A DNA stretch of 64,000 nucleotides from positions 558,001 through 622,000 of the forward strand of contig CAVRIZ010000005.1 of NCBI GenBank assembly GCA_963721445.1, given 5' to 3'. This DNA comes from DAIOEK01 sp963721445 (GTDB lineage Bacteria > Chloroflexota > Anaerolineae > Anaerolineales > Anaerolineaceae). Below are positions 54,063 through 63,478 of the stretch, piece after piece. The notes under the pieces are model-generated. The model saw nothing but the letters and a program-made list of their open reading frames with translations, did no database searches and was not told the origin of the DNA. The translations under genes and the position numbers were made by a program. Every line of letters starts with the position of its first letter. Position 1 is the stretch's first letter.

Positions 54063-54616
54063 TTTTTACCACCCTCCAGGCCGATGAAAGTGCGTAATTG
54101 CTGGCGTGCCACGCTTAATAACCATTTGATCGTACCCGGTGCTATCGCGTGTTCAGCTGCCATTTCTTTTTCACTCATATCCAGATAATAGCGTTCGATG
54201 ATGACCATCCGTTCCCGTGGTTTAAGTTTGGCTAACCCTGAAAGTATCTCCACTTTCATCAAGGCAAACTCGACCTGGTCTTCAGTGGTTGCCGCTTTAT
54301 GCAGCAACCGTTCAAGGATCAAAGGTTCGATCTCCTCGGTCAGGGCAACGTGTCGGGAAGTTTTTTCTACCGCATTCAATGCTGCGTGGACAACGCTTCG
54401 CAATAAATACGGTTCAAAAGATTTGGTCTCGTCAAAATAACGGATGCGTTGATAGATACGTAAAAAAGTATCCTGCACCACATCTTCAGCCATCGTCTCA
54501 TCGTGGGTGATGAGATAGGCTGTCCGAACTGCTTTAATCTGGTAACGGGCGATCAAGATTTCCAACCCGCTGATATCACCATTTTTCAGGCGATGGATCG
54601 CTTGCTTATCATCCAT
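54059..54616 (-). CDS. ECF-type RNA polymerase sigma factor
   Basis: 185 aa. Region 2 (about 28-95) shows MAEDVVQDTFLRIYQRIRYFD, and region 4 (about 130-178) shows LAKLKPRERMVIIERYYLDMSEKEMAAEH and APGTIKWLLSVARQQLR. Its translation is coupled to the membrane propeller protein, a common way for group-IV sigma factors to be controlled by an envelope signal. The ribosome site is weak (GGAACAATCC). Its target promoters are unknown. Confidence 0.92.
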   Translation of the reverse strand: MDDKQAIHRLKNGDISGLEILIARYQIKAVRTAYLITHDETMAEDVVQDTFLRIYQRIRYFDETKSFEPYLLRSVVHAALNAVEKTSRHVALTEEIEPLILERLLHKAATTEDQVEFALMKVEILSGLAKLKPRERMVIIERYYLDMSEKEMAAEHAIAPGTIKWLLSVARQQLRTFIGLEGGKK

Positions 54617-54973
54617 GGATTGTTCCGCTATTATGAGATCTCATACTTTATATACAGCCAGATTATATAAAAGGTTGGATGTTTCAGACATAATCGTTCT
54701 CAATTTCCCCAAGAACCAACCATTCGTCCATATTATACCTTTTCAATTAGTAAGAGTCCTTTATCCAACCTCTCCTTTTTTCCTTAACCAAGGGAAAATT
54801 TACCCTGTATTTATTCAATTTAAAATCTGACCGAGTCATAATACGAGAAGAATTAGATGTTTGATACTCGAAGTACCAACACCGAACGATTTTTATTTAT
54901 CAGGTTATGCGGCGATCAGACATTATTTCAGATTACTCGTACAATTACTATATAGTGGGTAGGAATACGGGAA
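54617..54973. other. Divergent intergenic region
   Basis: A 357-bp A/T-rich region between the ECF sigma gene (minus) and the PAS/HD-GYP gene (plus). It must contain both promoters. I see no ECF-type AAC...CGT pair that I can support and no small ORF with a ribosome site. Confidence 0.45.
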
Positions 54974-56581
54974 ATGGAAAAAATTTCTAAATCGCATAAA
55001 GAACAAATAAATGAACAGATCGCCTTTCAGTCTTCAATTTTAGACCAGGTGAGAAACGCGGTCATCGCCACGGACTTGGAAGGCAAGATTGTGTATTGGA
55101 ATAAATCTGCCGAAAAGCTTTATCAATGGAAGAAAGAAGAAGTCCTGGGCAAAGACGTCCAGGTGATAACAGTCCCTAAAATCAATTTACCTTTGAGCCA
55201 AGAGATCATGACTTCCCTTCGCCAAGTTGGATATTGGGAGGGGGACTTTGAAGTGCAACGAAAAAATGGCGAGATTTTTCCAGCTCATGTTGTCGATACA
55301 CTGATCAAAGATCCGCAGGGAAATGATATCGGTATTGTGGGGGTCAGCATCGATATTACGGAACAAAAACGATCCGAGATCGCATTGGAAGAAGAACGGT
55401 ACCTTCTGCATACGCTCATGGAAAATACGCCAGACACGATCTATTTTAAAGATCTGGAAGGCCGTTTTATTCGACTCAATAAAGCGCAGGCAACGAGTCT
55501 TGGCGTTGATAACCCATCGGAGGCATTGGGCAAAACTGATTTTGACTATTTTCCTGAACATTTCGCCCGGTTGGCCAGCTCTGATGAAACCAAGATACTT
55601 GAATCTGGAGTACCTATCATTAGTAAGGAAGAGGAAATCAAACGACCGGATGGGCGGATAGTCTGGTTTTCCTCCACGAAGATGCCGATTCGAAATGTGG
55701 ATGGAGAGATCGCCGGGATCTTTGGCATTTCTCGTGATATCACCGAGAACAAACGAGCTGAGGAAAAACTAAGGGAAAGTGAAGAGAAATTCAAGACCTT
55801 ATTCGATTCCGCATCAGATGCCATCATCACAATGAATCACTCTACTTTTCTGGATTGTAATTCTGTCACAGAAAAGATCTTCGGGAGGTCACGAGACCAG
55901 ATCATTGGTCACTCACCGGTCGATTTTTCACCGGAATACCAACCTGACGGACGACTATCCAGTGAATCCGCTAGAGAAAAGATTGACGCAGCATTCGATG
56001 GGGAGTCTTTGTTCTTTGAATGGCTCCATACACGGGGGGATGGGACAACCTTTCCTGCTGATGTGAGCTTGAATCGGGTGATCATCCGGGGAGAGACCAT
56101 CCTCCAATCCATCGTTCGAGATATTACAGACCGGAAAAAGGCAGCGGAAGAAATTCGAGTACGAACCCAGGAAATCGAAACGCTCTATGAACTTACGCAT
56201 GCCCTCGCGGATGCCAATGACCTCGTCCAGGTTCTGAGCATCATTACAAAATTCGCAGTGGAAAACACTCACCGGACGTTCGCAAGGATTGCTTTGTTGG
56301 ATGGCAATGATCTGGTAATGCGGGCAGCCTATCCCATACGCCAATTGGAATATCCGTTGACGATTGGAGACCGAAAACCTGTTTCATTATTACCTTTCTG
56401 CCAACGCATTCTTCAAACCGATGAACCTGTGATCATTCATAAGGGTGATCCAGGTATTGGGCGTGAAGAATCGGCGTCCCTCCTGCTGGATTACATTCAG
56501 ACTCTCTATGTAACAACACTCCAGGTGGGAAAGGTCGGGGATTATAACGGGATCTATCCTTGGATTATTAATGCTCGGTGA
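54974..56581 (+). CDS. PAS-PAS-PAS-GAF signalling protein, N-terminal fragment (frameshifted)
   Basis: 535 aa with three PAS domains (about 15-135, 140-260 and 265-390; note RNAVIATDLEGKIVYWNKSAE and TPDTIYFKDLEGRFIRLNKAQ), then a GAF domain from about 405. No membrane segment. At VGKVGDYNGIYPW the frame goes astray. Skipping one base at the GGGG run (56537-56540) restores IITGSILGLLMLGEARNED, the GAF sequence continued in the next fragment. The whole gene is therefore 54974-57800. GGGAAA precedes the ATG. Confidence 0.87.
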   Translation: MEKISKSHKEQINEQIAFQSSILDQVRNAVIATDLEGKIVYWNKSAEKLYQWKKEEVLGKDVQVITVPKINLPLSQEIMTSLRQVGYWEGDFEVQRKNGEIFPAHVVDTLIKDPQGNDIGIVGVSIDITEQKRSEIALEEERYLLHTLMENTPDTIYFKDLEGRFIRLNKAQATSLGVDNPSEALGKTDFDYFPEHFARLASSDETKILESGVPIISKEEEIKRPDGRIVWFSSTKMPIRNVDGEIAGIFGISRDITENKRAEEKLRESEEKFKTLFDSASDAIITMNHSTFLDCNSVTEKIFGRSRDQIIGHSPVDFSPEYQPDGRLSSESAREKIDAAFDGESLFFEWLHTRGDGTTFPADVSLNRVIIRGETILQSIVRDITDRKKAAEEIRVRTQEIETLYELTHALADANDLVQVLSIITKFAVENTHRTFARIALLDGNDLVMRAAYPIRQLEYPLTIGDRKPVSLLPFCQRILQTDEPVIIHKGDPGIGREESASLLLDYIQTLYVTTLQVGKVGDYNGIYPWIINAR

Positions 56582-57800
56582 AGCCCGAAACGAAGACCGG
56601 GAACCCACCACACCTGGAACTATACAACAGATCAAAAGCATTGGTGAGCAAGCTGCTTCTGCCATCAGGCGGATGCAATTACGAGATGAGACTGAACACC
56701 GATTAATGTTCCTCAACTCATTGACTGATATCGACAGGGCGATCACCTCCAGCTTTGATATGAAAACCAGTTTAAAGGTTGTCCTCTCCCAGGTAATCAA
56801 ACATCAAAAGGTCGATGCAGCCAGTGTCTTGATCTATAATCCCAATACACAGGTCCTCGAATTTGCCTCCGGGGATGGCTTTCATACAGAAGCGGTCGAG
56901 CGGACAAGATTACGATTAGGAGAAAGCCATGCCGGTCGCGCCGCCTTGAATCGTTCAATTGTACATGTTACCAATCTCCAGGAACCAACTAATGCATTAA
57001 AAACATCCCGATTGGACGAAGAGCGATTCGTAGAATACTACGGGGCGCCACTTATTTCGAAAGGTCAGATCAAAGGTGTGTTGGAATTATTCAATCGGGA
57101 GCCAATGCATACCGACGCGGAATGGCTGGAATCATTACGGACTCTGGCTGAACGTGCGGCAATAGCGATAGATAATGCAACTTTATTCGATGGATTATCC
57201 CGGTCGAATGTTGAACTGTCCCTGGCTTATGATGAGACTATTGAAGGCTGGTCGCGGGCGCTCGACTTGCGTGACCATGAAACCGAAGGACACTCATCCC
57301 GGGTAACTGAAAACGCTCTCCAGTTGGCACGCCTTTGCGGGTATCGGAACGAAGATTTGATGAACTTCCGTTGGGGAGCATTACTTCACGATATCGGCAA
57401 GGTGGGAGTCCCTGACAATATCCTATTGAAACCAGGTCCACTGACTGACGAAGAGTGGGAAGTGATGAGGAAGCATCCATCTCTAGCCTATGAAATGGTC
57501 TCTCCAATTCGATATTTACATAGCGCCTTGGATATTCCTTACTGTCATCACGAGAAATGGGATGGCTCCGGCTATCCACGTGGATTGAAAGGTGAGCAGA
57601 TCCCACTGGCAGCCCGAATATTCGCGGTTGTGGATGTCTGGGATGCCTTGCTCTCAGATCGGCCATATCGGCCGGCCTGGTCAAAATCGAAAGCGCTTAC
57701 CTACATTCAATCGTTGGCGGGAACCCACTTCGATCCAAAAGTGGTAAGTGTTTTCCTGGGATCCACGCTGACAAAAAGCAATAATGTGAACGAAAAGTAG
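56571..57800 (+). CDS. GAF-HD-GYP phosphodiesterase part (C-terminal fragment of the same gene)
   Basis: 409 aa: the end of one GAF, a second GAF (about 50-205) and an HD-GYP domain (about 225-395). HD-GYP marks are HETEGHSSRVTENALQLA, LLHDIGKVGVPDNILLKPG, HHEKWDGSGYPRGLKGEQIP and FAVVDVWDALLSDRPYR. Such domains degrade c-di-GMP, so this protein probably counters cyclases such as 17102-18577. The start used here is internal; see the upstream fragment. Confidence 0.88.
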   Translation: MLGEARNEDREPTTPGTIQQIKSIGEQAASAIRRMQLRDETEHRLMFLNSLTDIDRAITSSFDMKTSLKVVLSQVIKHQKVDAASVLIYNPNTQVLEFASGDGFHTEAVERTRLRLGESHAGRAALNRSIVHVTNLQEPTNALKTSRLDEERFVEYYGAPLISKGQIKGVLELFNREPMHTDAEWLESLRTLAERAAIAIDNATLFDGLSRSNVELSLAYDETIEGWSRALDLRDHETEGHSSRVTENALQLARLCGYRNEDLMNFRWGALLHDIGKVGVPDNILLKPGPLTDEEWEVMRKHPSLAYEMVSPIRYLHSALDIPYCHHEKWDGSGYPRGLKGEQIPLAARIFAVVDVWDALLSDRPYRPAWSKSKALTYIQSLAGTHFDPKVVSVFLGSTLTKSNNVNEK

Positions 57801-57826
57801 CAGAAAAAAGATCATTAGTTCATTAC

Positions 57827-57854
57827 TTGACGGTCGATATAAAGGTATTAGAAT
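57827..57854 (+). promoter_or_regulatory. Sigma70-type promoter of enolase
   Basis: TTGACG (57827-57832), a 16-bp spacer, then TAGAAT (57849-57854). It lies 135 bp before the enolase ATG with no gene between. Confidence 0.6.
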
Positions 57855-57989
57855 TATTGAAGCGATGAAGCTCGCTAAAGATTGATCAAATCGCCACCAA
57901 TCAGGCCGATAGCTTCTGTCTTAAATTCAATCTGAGGCAGAGGTTTTTGTATGTTTTATGCCATCATTATGCAAAAGGAGTAATACGCT

Positions 57990-59270
57990 ATGTCTACTAT
58001 TGACTCAGTTCACGCACGAGAAATTCTAGATTCAAGAGGCAATCCGACTGTTGAAGTGGAAGTAATGCTGGATAGCGGTGCTTTTGGCCGGTCTGCGGTT
58101 CCTTCCGGGGCATCCACTGGGGTTCACGAGGCACTCGAATTACGGGATGAAGATAAATCCCGCTATAGTGGAAAAGGTGTCCTGAAAGCAGTATCCCATG
58201 TCAATAAAGAAATCGCAGATGGCGTTATTGGCCTCGACGCTCTGGATCAATCGATGGTTGATAAAGCCATGCTTGATCTGGATGGAACCCCAAATAAGAG
58301 TAAATTTGGGGCAAATGCCATTCTTGGAGTCAGCCTGGCTGTGGCACGTGCAGCGGCTGATGAAGTTGGACTTCCGCTCTATCGTTACCTGGGGGGTGTA
58401 ACCGCCAAATTATTACCCGTCCCCATGTTCAACATCCTCAATGGTGGTGTACATGCCAACTGGCAGGGGACCGATTTACAGGAGTTCATGATCGCTCCGG
58501 TTGGTGCGCCCAATTTCCGCGAAGCGTTGCGGTGGGGCAGCGAGGTATATCATGCTCTCAAAGGTGTACTAAAAGCAGCCGGTTATACAACTGGTGTTGG
58601 TGATGAGGGCGGTTTCGCTCCTGCGCTCAAAACAAATGCCGAAGCTGTTGAAGTGATCCTGAAAGCCATTGAAAAAGCCGGATACAAACCTGGCGAACAA
58701 ATTTGCATCGCCCTGGACCCCGCCTCCAGCGGTTTCTATGAGGATGGTTTCTACAACCTACGGACTGAAGGTAAGAAAGTCACTTCCGCTGAAATGGTTG
58801 CCATGTATGCCGATTGGGTAAAGAAATACCCGATCGTTGTGCTGGAAGATGGCCTGGCGGAAGACGACTGGGATGGATGGAAATTACTAAACAAGACGAT
58901 TGGTGACAAGATCGAACTGGTCGGCGATGATCTATTTGTGACCAATGTCGAACGGGTGAAACGTGGGATCCAGGAAAATGCCGCCAATGCGGTATTGATC
59001 AAACTCAATCAAATCGGAACTCTCAGCGAAACCATCGCCACGATTGAAATGGCACAAAAAGCTGGCTGGGGTGCCATGGTTTCTCATCGGTCAGGTGAGA
59101 CGGTGGATAGCTTTATAGCCGATTTCACGGTTGCCATGAGCACCGGCCACCTCAAGACAGGCGCACCTTGCCGTGGCGAGCGTGTGGAAAAATACAACCA
59201 ATTGATGCGTATCGAGGAAGAATTGGGCGATGCGGCGATCTATGCCGGCCGGAAAGCATTTGTTCGATAG
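57990..59270 (+). CDS. eno: Enolase (phosphopyruvate hydratase)
   Basis: Converts 2-phosphoglycerate to phosphoenolpyruvate in glycolysis; cytoplasmic, Mg-dependent. 426 aa, normal length. STIDSVHAREILDSRGNPTV, SGASTGVHEALELRD, the metal ligand region ALDPASS, LEDGLAEDDWDGWK, VGDDLFVTN, the catalytic-Lys segment LIKLNQIGT and SHRSGETVDSFIAD are all intact. AAAAGGAG precedes the ATG. It is a single-gene unit with its own promoter and terminator. Confidence 0.98.
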   Translation: MSTIDSVHAREILDSRGNPTVEVEVMLDSGAFGRSAVPSGASTGVHEALELRDEDKSRYSGKGVLKAVSHVNKEIADGVIGLDALDQSMVDKAMLDLDGTPNKSKFGANAILGVSLAVARAAADEVGLPLYRYLGGVTAKLLPVPMFNILNGGVHANWQGTDLQEFMIAPVGAPNFREALRWGSEVYHALKGVLKAAGYTTGVGDEGGFAPALKTNAEAVEVILKAIEKAGYKPGEQICIALDPASSGFYEDGFYNLRTEGKKVTSAEMVAMYADWVKKYPIVVLEDGLAEDDWDGWKLLNKTIGDKIELVGDDLFVTNVERVKRGIQENAANAVLIKLNQIGTLSETIATIEMAQKAGWGAMVSHRSGETVDSFIADFTVAMSTGHLKTGAPCRGERVEKYNQLMRIEEELGDAAIYAGRKAFVR

Positions 59271-59296
59271 ACAATTAAATCTCATTGATTAAATAA

Positions 59297-59335
59297 GCCT
59301 CTGGCAGGAGTGAATCCTGCCAGAGGCTTTCTATT
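59297..59335 (+). terminator. Rho-independent terminator of enolase
   Basis: A perfect 13-bp stem GCCTCTGGCAGGA (59297-59309) and TCCTGCCAGAGGC (59315-59327), loop GTGAA, followed by TTTCTATTT. It is 27 bp past the enolase stop. The rest of the gap to 59649 shows nothing I can name. Confidence 0.92.
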
Positions 59336-59649
59336 TGATGACAGTAATGGAAACACACCTTCCCCTGGTGTTGAGATTTTTTTTGTGCAGATAAAAGGTC
59401 ATACTGTCATTTAGATGGCAAGGGTATATTAATGTGTGAGTAGATAATGTGAGATCTATCTCTTTCACTAAAATCATGCAACAAGAACATCCTATTAGTA
59501 CTAATCGGGATGCGCTAAAAGATGAAGGACCAGCCGCAGCTTTCGCGTGAATCCAATCTGGCTTGATTCCACGTCCAATATTAGTCTCGCTAAAATTGGA
59601 CAGATGGCTAATAGCCCATTGGATAGATGTCTTATAAAATTATATAGTT

Positions 59650-61404
59650 ATGTCTTTCATCAGAAAGTACCCTGATTTTCAAATGTCATTCAAACATGTT
59701 CTCGCGAGTTTGGTCATCTGCCTTATGATGGCAGCATGCAATCCGGCACGTCCTTTTGCCACGAACATAACAACGATTCCATCAGCCCCACCATCAGAGA
59801 ATCTGCCAAATACGCTTCCGATTGATTATCCTGTATCGTCGATACAGTTTTCCCATCTGACAGGAGAAGATGGCTTATCCCAAAGTGTTATCGACTGTAT
59901 GTTGCAGGATAAATTTGGTTATATCTGGATTGGAACTGAAGATGGATTGAACAAATATGATGGTCAAAATTTTACAATATTTAAGAATGATCCGGATGAT
60001 CCAAACAGTCTTACGCATAGTAGCGTGACTGCTTTAGCCGAAGCGCCAGATGGCACTTTGTGGATCGGTACTAGAGGGGGTGGAGTAAACCTGTATTCCC
60101 GTGAGACCGGTAAATTCACCAATTATCGATCCGAATCGGATGACCCACAAACCATCTCGAGCGATTACATCGAATCCATCGCGATAACTGCGAATGGGGT
60201 TGCATGGATTGGAACAAATGGTGGCGGGCTTGACCTGTACAATCCATCCACGGGTAAATTTAAACGATTCCAGAAAAACAATTCAACCAATTCAGGTATC
60301 AGCAGCAATCAGGTTCTCTCGCTGGCGATCGGTTCAGATGGAATTATTTGGGTTGGTACTTCCTATGGATTGGATTCCTTTGATCCCATCCATGAGATGT
60401 TCTCTAACTTCAGATTCGATGACCATATCCCATTCGTCATATCAAGATCGGCAATCAACGCTCTCCTGATGGATGATCCCTATATTTGGATCGGCACTGA
60501 TGCAGGTTTATTCCAATTCAATACAATCACAAAGCAAGTAAAAGAAATCTTTGTCAGCGGTCTTACATCATTTACGGAGCGGATTCCTGTCTTGTCAATT
60601 CACAAAAGCAAGAATGGGACGATATGGGTTGGCACGAAGGATTTCGGCCTCGTTAGGGTCTCGCCTGACTTAACAAAGATCGAACAATTGACGGCTGATC
60701 CAAGAGACCCAACAACACTCAGCGATAATTGGATATTGAGTATCCTTGAGGATAGGTCAGGCATTATCTGGTTGGGAACAAACTCCGGATTCATTGATCA
60801 GATCGACCCGATGCGAAACCAATTTAAGAATTTAGTATTCTCCCCCTGGAAAGCGAATAGCATCAGTGATCCCAAGGTATGGGCAATGACCACAAGCCAG
60901 AATGGTGACTTGTGGATTGGAACCGATGGGGGAGGACTGAATAAATTAAATCTGACAACCGGATCCATGCAATATTTCCGTCATGACCCCCAGGATGAAA
61001 ACTCGCTGGATGATGATCATATCCGGTCGCTCTATCTGGATAATATGGGGAACTTATGGGTGGGGACAAACAAAGGTCTCAATCGACTTAATTACCTCAA
61101 TGGAACATGTACGCGTTTTCCACTCCAGAAATTTACCGAAACCGACAGCCTGGATTCAAATCGGATTGTTCCGATGAAAGCAATACCGGTTCTCGTAATT
61201 CGTGAAGATGAAAAAGGATTCCTTTGGCTTGGAACAGAGAACTCAGGATTATATAAATTCAATCCTGAAACAGGAGAAACCCAAAATGTAAAGTATGTGG
61301 AGGGTGTTCAAAATTCATTGACCAGCAATACTGTCTGGTCGTTGCTCGCGGAATCATCATCTAATTCTTTGGGTTGGTACAGATCGGGGATTATCTCGCT
61401 TTGA
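59650..61404 (+). CDS. Two-component-regulator-propeller sensor kinase, N-terminal fragment (frameshifted)
   Basis: 584 aa. Lipoprotein-like signal with LMMAAC at about residues 25-30; an ATG at 59683 gives a more usual signal length and may be the real start. Then come repeated ligand-binding propeller blades of the Reg-prop type, each with DGLSQ- or IWIGT-like motifs (GYIWIGTEDGLNKYDGQNF, GTLWIGTRGGGVNLY, GDLWIGTDGGGLNKL). The frame ends at SSSNSLGWYRSGIISL; read one base later the DNA gives LWVGTDRGLSRFDTKNN, so the propeller continues into the next fragment. Confidence 0.88.
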   Translation: MSFIRKYPDFQMSFKHVLASLVICLMMAACNPARPFATNITTIPSAPPSENLPNTLPIDYPVSSIQFSHLTGEDGLSQSVIDCMLQDKFGYIWIGTEDGLNKYDGQNFTIFKNDPDDPNSLTHSSVTALAEAPDGTLWIGTRGGGVNLYSRETGKFTNYRSESDDPQTISSDYIESIAITANGVAWIGTNGGGLDLYNPSTGKFKRFQKNNSTNSGISSNQVLSLAIGSDGIIWVGTSYGLDSFDPIHEMFSNFRFDDHIPFVISRSAINALLMDDPYIWIGTDAGLFQFNTITKQVKEIFVSGLTSFTERIPVLSIHKSKNGTIWVGTKDFGLVRVSPDLTKIEQLTADPRDPTTLSDNWILSILEDRSGIIWLGTNSGFIDQIDPMRNQFKNLVFSPWKANSISDPKVWAMTTSQNGDLWIGTDGGGLNKLNLTTGSMQYFRHDPQDENSLDDDHIRSLYLDNMGNLWVGTNKGLNRLNYLNGTCTRFPLQKFTETDSLDSNRIVPMKAIPVLVIREDEKGFLWLGTENSGLYKFNPETGETQNVKYVEGVQNSLTSNTVWSLLAESSSNSLGWYRSGIISL

Positions 61405-61423
61405 TACAAAGAACAATATTCTG

Positions 61424-63478
61424 GTGACATATTTGCCCTCTTCAAGAAAAAGGGGTAGCCTGAGTGATTATCGAATATTAAGCATTTTCCGCGATAGCCG
61501 CGGAATTCTATGGGTTGGAACCGGGGCAGGATTAAACCGATTTGATGAGACGACCGGATTATTCACGGCATATAGAGAAAAAGATGGATTACCAAATGAT
61601 TTTATTAATTCAATTGAAGAAGATGGTGACGGCAAACTGTGGATAAGCACAAATAGAGGAATCAGCCGGTTTGACACAACAACCGAAAACTTCACCAATT
61701 TTAACCAGGCGGATGGCTTGACAGGTAATGAGTTCATTCAAGGAAGTGGAACAAGAGCTGAAAATGGGTATATCTATTTTGGGGGGATAAACGGAATTTC
61801 TTATATCCATCCAAATGAGGTACCAGCTACATCGTACATACCTGATATCATGCTGACATCATTGACCCAGGGTGGCCAGCCACTTGAGGATGGTATACCA
61901 GTTGAAATGATCAAGTCTGTCACCCTGGTTTGGCCAAAGAATTACTTCGAATTCACTTTTCAAAACCAATCCTCTTCTAAAAACGGAAATCAGGGTTATG
62001 CCTATCAATTGGTGCCTTTTGAAAAGGAATGGATAACCACCCAGAAGATGGGATCAGGTAGGTATACCAATCTACCCGGTGGCGACTATACACTTAATAT
62101 ACGCAGCTCAAACAATCATGGCGATTGGAATCCAGAACGGATCGCTCTGGAGATCACTGTTGTACCTCCCGTATGGGAGAACCAATGGTTTACGGTCATC
62201 CTCGGTATGGTTATCTTTGGACTGATACCGGTGGGAATTCTACTTCGAACCAGATCAATCCAAAAAAGAAACAAAGAATTGACCGAATTGGTACAGATCC
62301 GTACGAAAGAGATCGACCAACGCAGACAGGTTGCTGAAGGGTTAAGAGATATTCTGATCCATATAAATTCCAACAAATCCATTGAAGATTCGCTTGAATT
62401 CATTGCCTGTCAGATACGAAATCTGGCGAATGCTGATTCGGTTTTCATTACAAAATCGAGTAATGGGCTTGCCTCCAGTGAAGATTTTCTGATCAAATCA
62501 TCGTCTGGCGCCCAAATCGATGAGATAAACAGCCAGGATATTCGTGATATATACTCCTTGCTAAACATGGAAGGTGCTTTCCATTCAATAAACCTCGAAG
62601 TATATTTTTCCAACCTGCCAGAAAAGAGTTTAACCGGACATTTCAAAGGTGGTCTGGCATATCCTGTCTTCCTTGATGAAAAAGTTGAAGCGGTTTTATT
62701 GGTCTTAATGAAATCACCCAAAAGTTGGTCTGAGGAAGATATGGATATGTTCACCACTTTTTCAGATCAAATCGCATTGGCATTGGGTAATGCCAGGCTG
62801 CGTCAAAAAGCAGCTGACTTTGCCATGCTGAATGAGAGAAACCGTCTAGCCAGAGATCTGCATGACGCTGTTACCCAAACTTTATTCTCAGCAAGCTTGC
62901 TCGCGGAAGCTTTCCCAAGTGTTTGGGAAAACAATCCCCAGGAGGGGAAGAAGCTGATACAGGAAATGCGGCAATTGACCAGGGGGGCTCTTGCGGAAAT
63001 GAGATCCCTATTGATGGAATTGCGTCCATCGGCTATGGCTGACGCAAAATTGCCAGATCTATTAAGACAATTGGCTGAGGCAGTAATCGGACGGACTGGA
63101 TTGGAGATAAAACTGGACGTTGATCCAGATCTGCATCTCAGCAGTGAGGTAAATACAACCCTCTATCGAATTGCTCAGGAAGCGCTGACAAATATCGTCA
63201 AACATGCACATGCATCTAAAGTTTGGATTCGTTGTAAATGTATTCGAATGTTATCAATCAATATTCAGGATCCTGCCCAATCCGAAATCACCATGGAAGT
63301 GGAAGATAATGGATGTGGTTTCGAAGAAAAAACCATCTCACCAGATCACTTTGGGTTATATAATATTCGTGAAAGAGCTGATTCCATTGGCGCTCAACTG
63401 AACATTGAAAGCAAAATTGATTGTGGCACAATAGTGCGAATTCATTGGGTGGGAGAGGAGATTCAGAACGATGACTGA
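61424..63478 (+). CDS. Two-component-regulator-propeller sensor kinase, C-terminal fragment
   Basis: 684 aa. The last propeller blades (to about 130) are followed by a Y-Y-Y domain (about 145-255), one membrane segment (about 262-282, WFTVILGMVIFGLIPVGILL), a coiled coil, a GAF-like domain (about 300-460), HisKA-3 with phosphoacceptor His in RLARDLHDAVTQTLFSAS, and a HATPase domain (YRIAQEALTNIVKHAHASKV). It is a NarX/DesK-type kinase sensing an extracytoplasmic ligand, perhaps a polysaccharide breakdown product. Its stop overlaps the regulator start by 8 bp. Confidence 0.9.
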   Translation: MTYLPSSRKRGSLSDYRILSIFRDSRGILWVGTGAGLNRFDETTGLFTAYREKDGLPNDFINSIEEDGDGKLWISTNRGISRFDTTTENFTNFNQADGLTGNEFIQGSGTRAENGYIYFGGINGISYIHPNEVPATSYIPDIMLTSLTQGGQPLEDGIPVEMIKSVTLVWPKNYFEFTFQNQSSSKNGNQGYAYQLVPFEKEWITTQKMGSGRYTNLPGGDYTLNIRSSNNHGDWNPERIALEITVVPPVWENQWFTVILGMVIFGLIPVGILLRTRSIQKRNKELTELVQIRTKEIDQRRQVAEGLRDILIHINSNKSIEDSLEFIACQIRNLANADSVFITKSSNGLASSEDFLIKSSSGAQIDEINSQDIRDIYSLLNMEGAFHSINLEVYFSNLPEKSLTGHFKGGLAYPVFLDEKVEAVLLVLMKSPKSWSEEDMDMFTTFSDQIALALGNARLRQKAADFAMLNERNRLARDLHDAVTQTLFSASLLAEAFPSVWENNPQEGKKLIQEMRQLTRGALAEMRSLLMELRPSAMADAKLPDLLRQLAEAVIGRTGLEIKLDVDPDLHLSSEVNTTLYRIAQEALTNIVKHAHASKVWIRCKCIRMLSINIQDPAQSEITMEVEDNGCGFEEKTISPDHFGLYNIRERADSIGAQLNIESKIDCGTIVRIHWVGEEIQNDD

